From positions 24,599 through 88,598 of the forward strand of contig JABHDF010000026.1 of NCBI GenBank assembly GCA_018673175.1: a stretch of DNA of 64,000 nt, read 5' to 3'. The notes below the pieces were generated by a model. That model was not told where the DNA came from. It searched no databases and saw only the letters and a program-made list of their open reading frames with translations. The position numbers were made by a program, and so were the translations under genes. Numbering within the stretch: the first letter of the stretch is position 1; every line of letters starts with the position of its first letter. Below, one piece after another: positions 63,863 through 64,000 of the stretch. This DNA is from Rhodobiaceae bacterium (lineage in GTDB: Bacteria > Pseudomonadota > Alphaproteobacteria > RS24).

Positions 63863-64000
63863 CTAGAACCTGTGACGCACGCCGACTTTGATGATACGCC
63901 CAAACGGATTGTGAGTGTAAGGGTCGTAGTTCAAATCAAGACGGGCAAACGGCGGGGCTTCATCTGTTGCATTATAGATGGATACCCAAAGGGCACTCTC
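63863..64000 (-). CDS. TonB-dependent receptor, C-terminus only
   Basis: 45 residues are visible before the stop. They read, in pieces, ESALWVSIYNATDEAPPFAR, LDLNYDPYTHNPFGR, then IIKVGVRHRF. This is the last beta-strands of a TonB-dependent outer-membrane receptor: the 'NLFDE.PPFA' turn and the terminal Phe recognised by the Bam machinery. The gene continues beyond the right edge. The ligand is unknown. Confidence 0.88.
   Translation of the reverse strand, partial: ESALWVSIYNATDEAPPFARLDLNYDPYTHNPFGRIIKVGVRHRF

Overview
The window is a compact, gene-dense piece of an alphaproteobacterial chromosome, possibly from a marine or aquatic species. The evidence is: (i) a CtrA-type response regulator with Asp51; (ii) the order ruvCAB-ybgC-tolQRAB-pal-cpoB-tilS-ftsH-folP-glmM; (iii) the zauP-zapA-6S RNA-fthC neighbourhood; (iv) a serC leader-like element before serC-serA; (v) a sigma-32 gene with AcuI- and DUF6476-type neighbours. 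Base composition is moderately GC-rich throughout, except for a clearly AT-richer island at about 35.1-36.3 kb. The genus cannot be read from the sequence. Many neighbours overlap by 1-8 bases or converge with almost no gap.

Layout. 0-8 kb: end of a glycosyltransferase-like gene, pyrC, acuI, an SDR oxidoreductase, a DUF192 protein, a SRAP/HMCES-type abasic-site protein, a VOC protein, a Sua5-type tRNA t6A enzyme and a metallo-beta-lactamase-fold hydrolase. 8-12 kb: xseB-ispA-dxs-tlyA (isoprenoid supply). 12-17.2 kb, minus strand: tkt-gap-pgk-class I aldolase, a carbon-metabolism operon. 17.4-19.8 kb: zauP-like and zapA (Z-ring), 6S RNA, fthC and a YmdB-like phosphoesterase. 19.8-32.8 kb: yebC, ruvCAB, the complete Tol-Pal envelope system, tilS, ftsH and a variant dihydropteroate synthase. 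32.8-35 kb: glmM and thiD. 35.1-36.96 kb: an accessory island with a small protein, a proteasome-like Ntn-hydrolase gene that looks truncated, and about 0.75 kb of noncoding DNA with three terminator-like hairpins and the serC leader. 37-43 kb: serC-serA, purA, and on the minus strand rluD-rpoH. 43-50 kb: DUF6476 protein, alpha/beta hydrolase, DUF1134 protein, cysQ, ctrA, mnmA, rpoN, and a CAU-anticodon tRNA followed by an 83-bp tandem repeat that starts inside the tRNA 3' end. 50-64 kb: membrane proteins and transporters (VTT/DedA, GPH symporter, MFS, MATE), a CehA-like PHP metallohydrolase, a DEAD-box helicase with a repetitive basic tail, a styrene-oxide-isomerase-like membrane protein, purT, an enoyl-CoA hydratase, a membrane-anchored cNMP-binding protein, a beta-carbonic anhydrase and the C-terminus of a TonB-dependent receptor.

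How the genes work together. Most of the window is core housekeeping: isoprenoids, central sugar metabolism, serine/folate/purine supply, recombination, cell division plus outer-membrane constriction (ZapA, Tol-Pal) and global regulators (CtrA, RpoH, RpoN, 6S RNA). The parts that stand out are the Ntn-hydrolase pair and its noncoding flank, the tRNA-derived tandem repeat, the StyC-like protein, the variant FolP and several RNA-level elements. All calls come from reading the sequence by eye; no database search was run.
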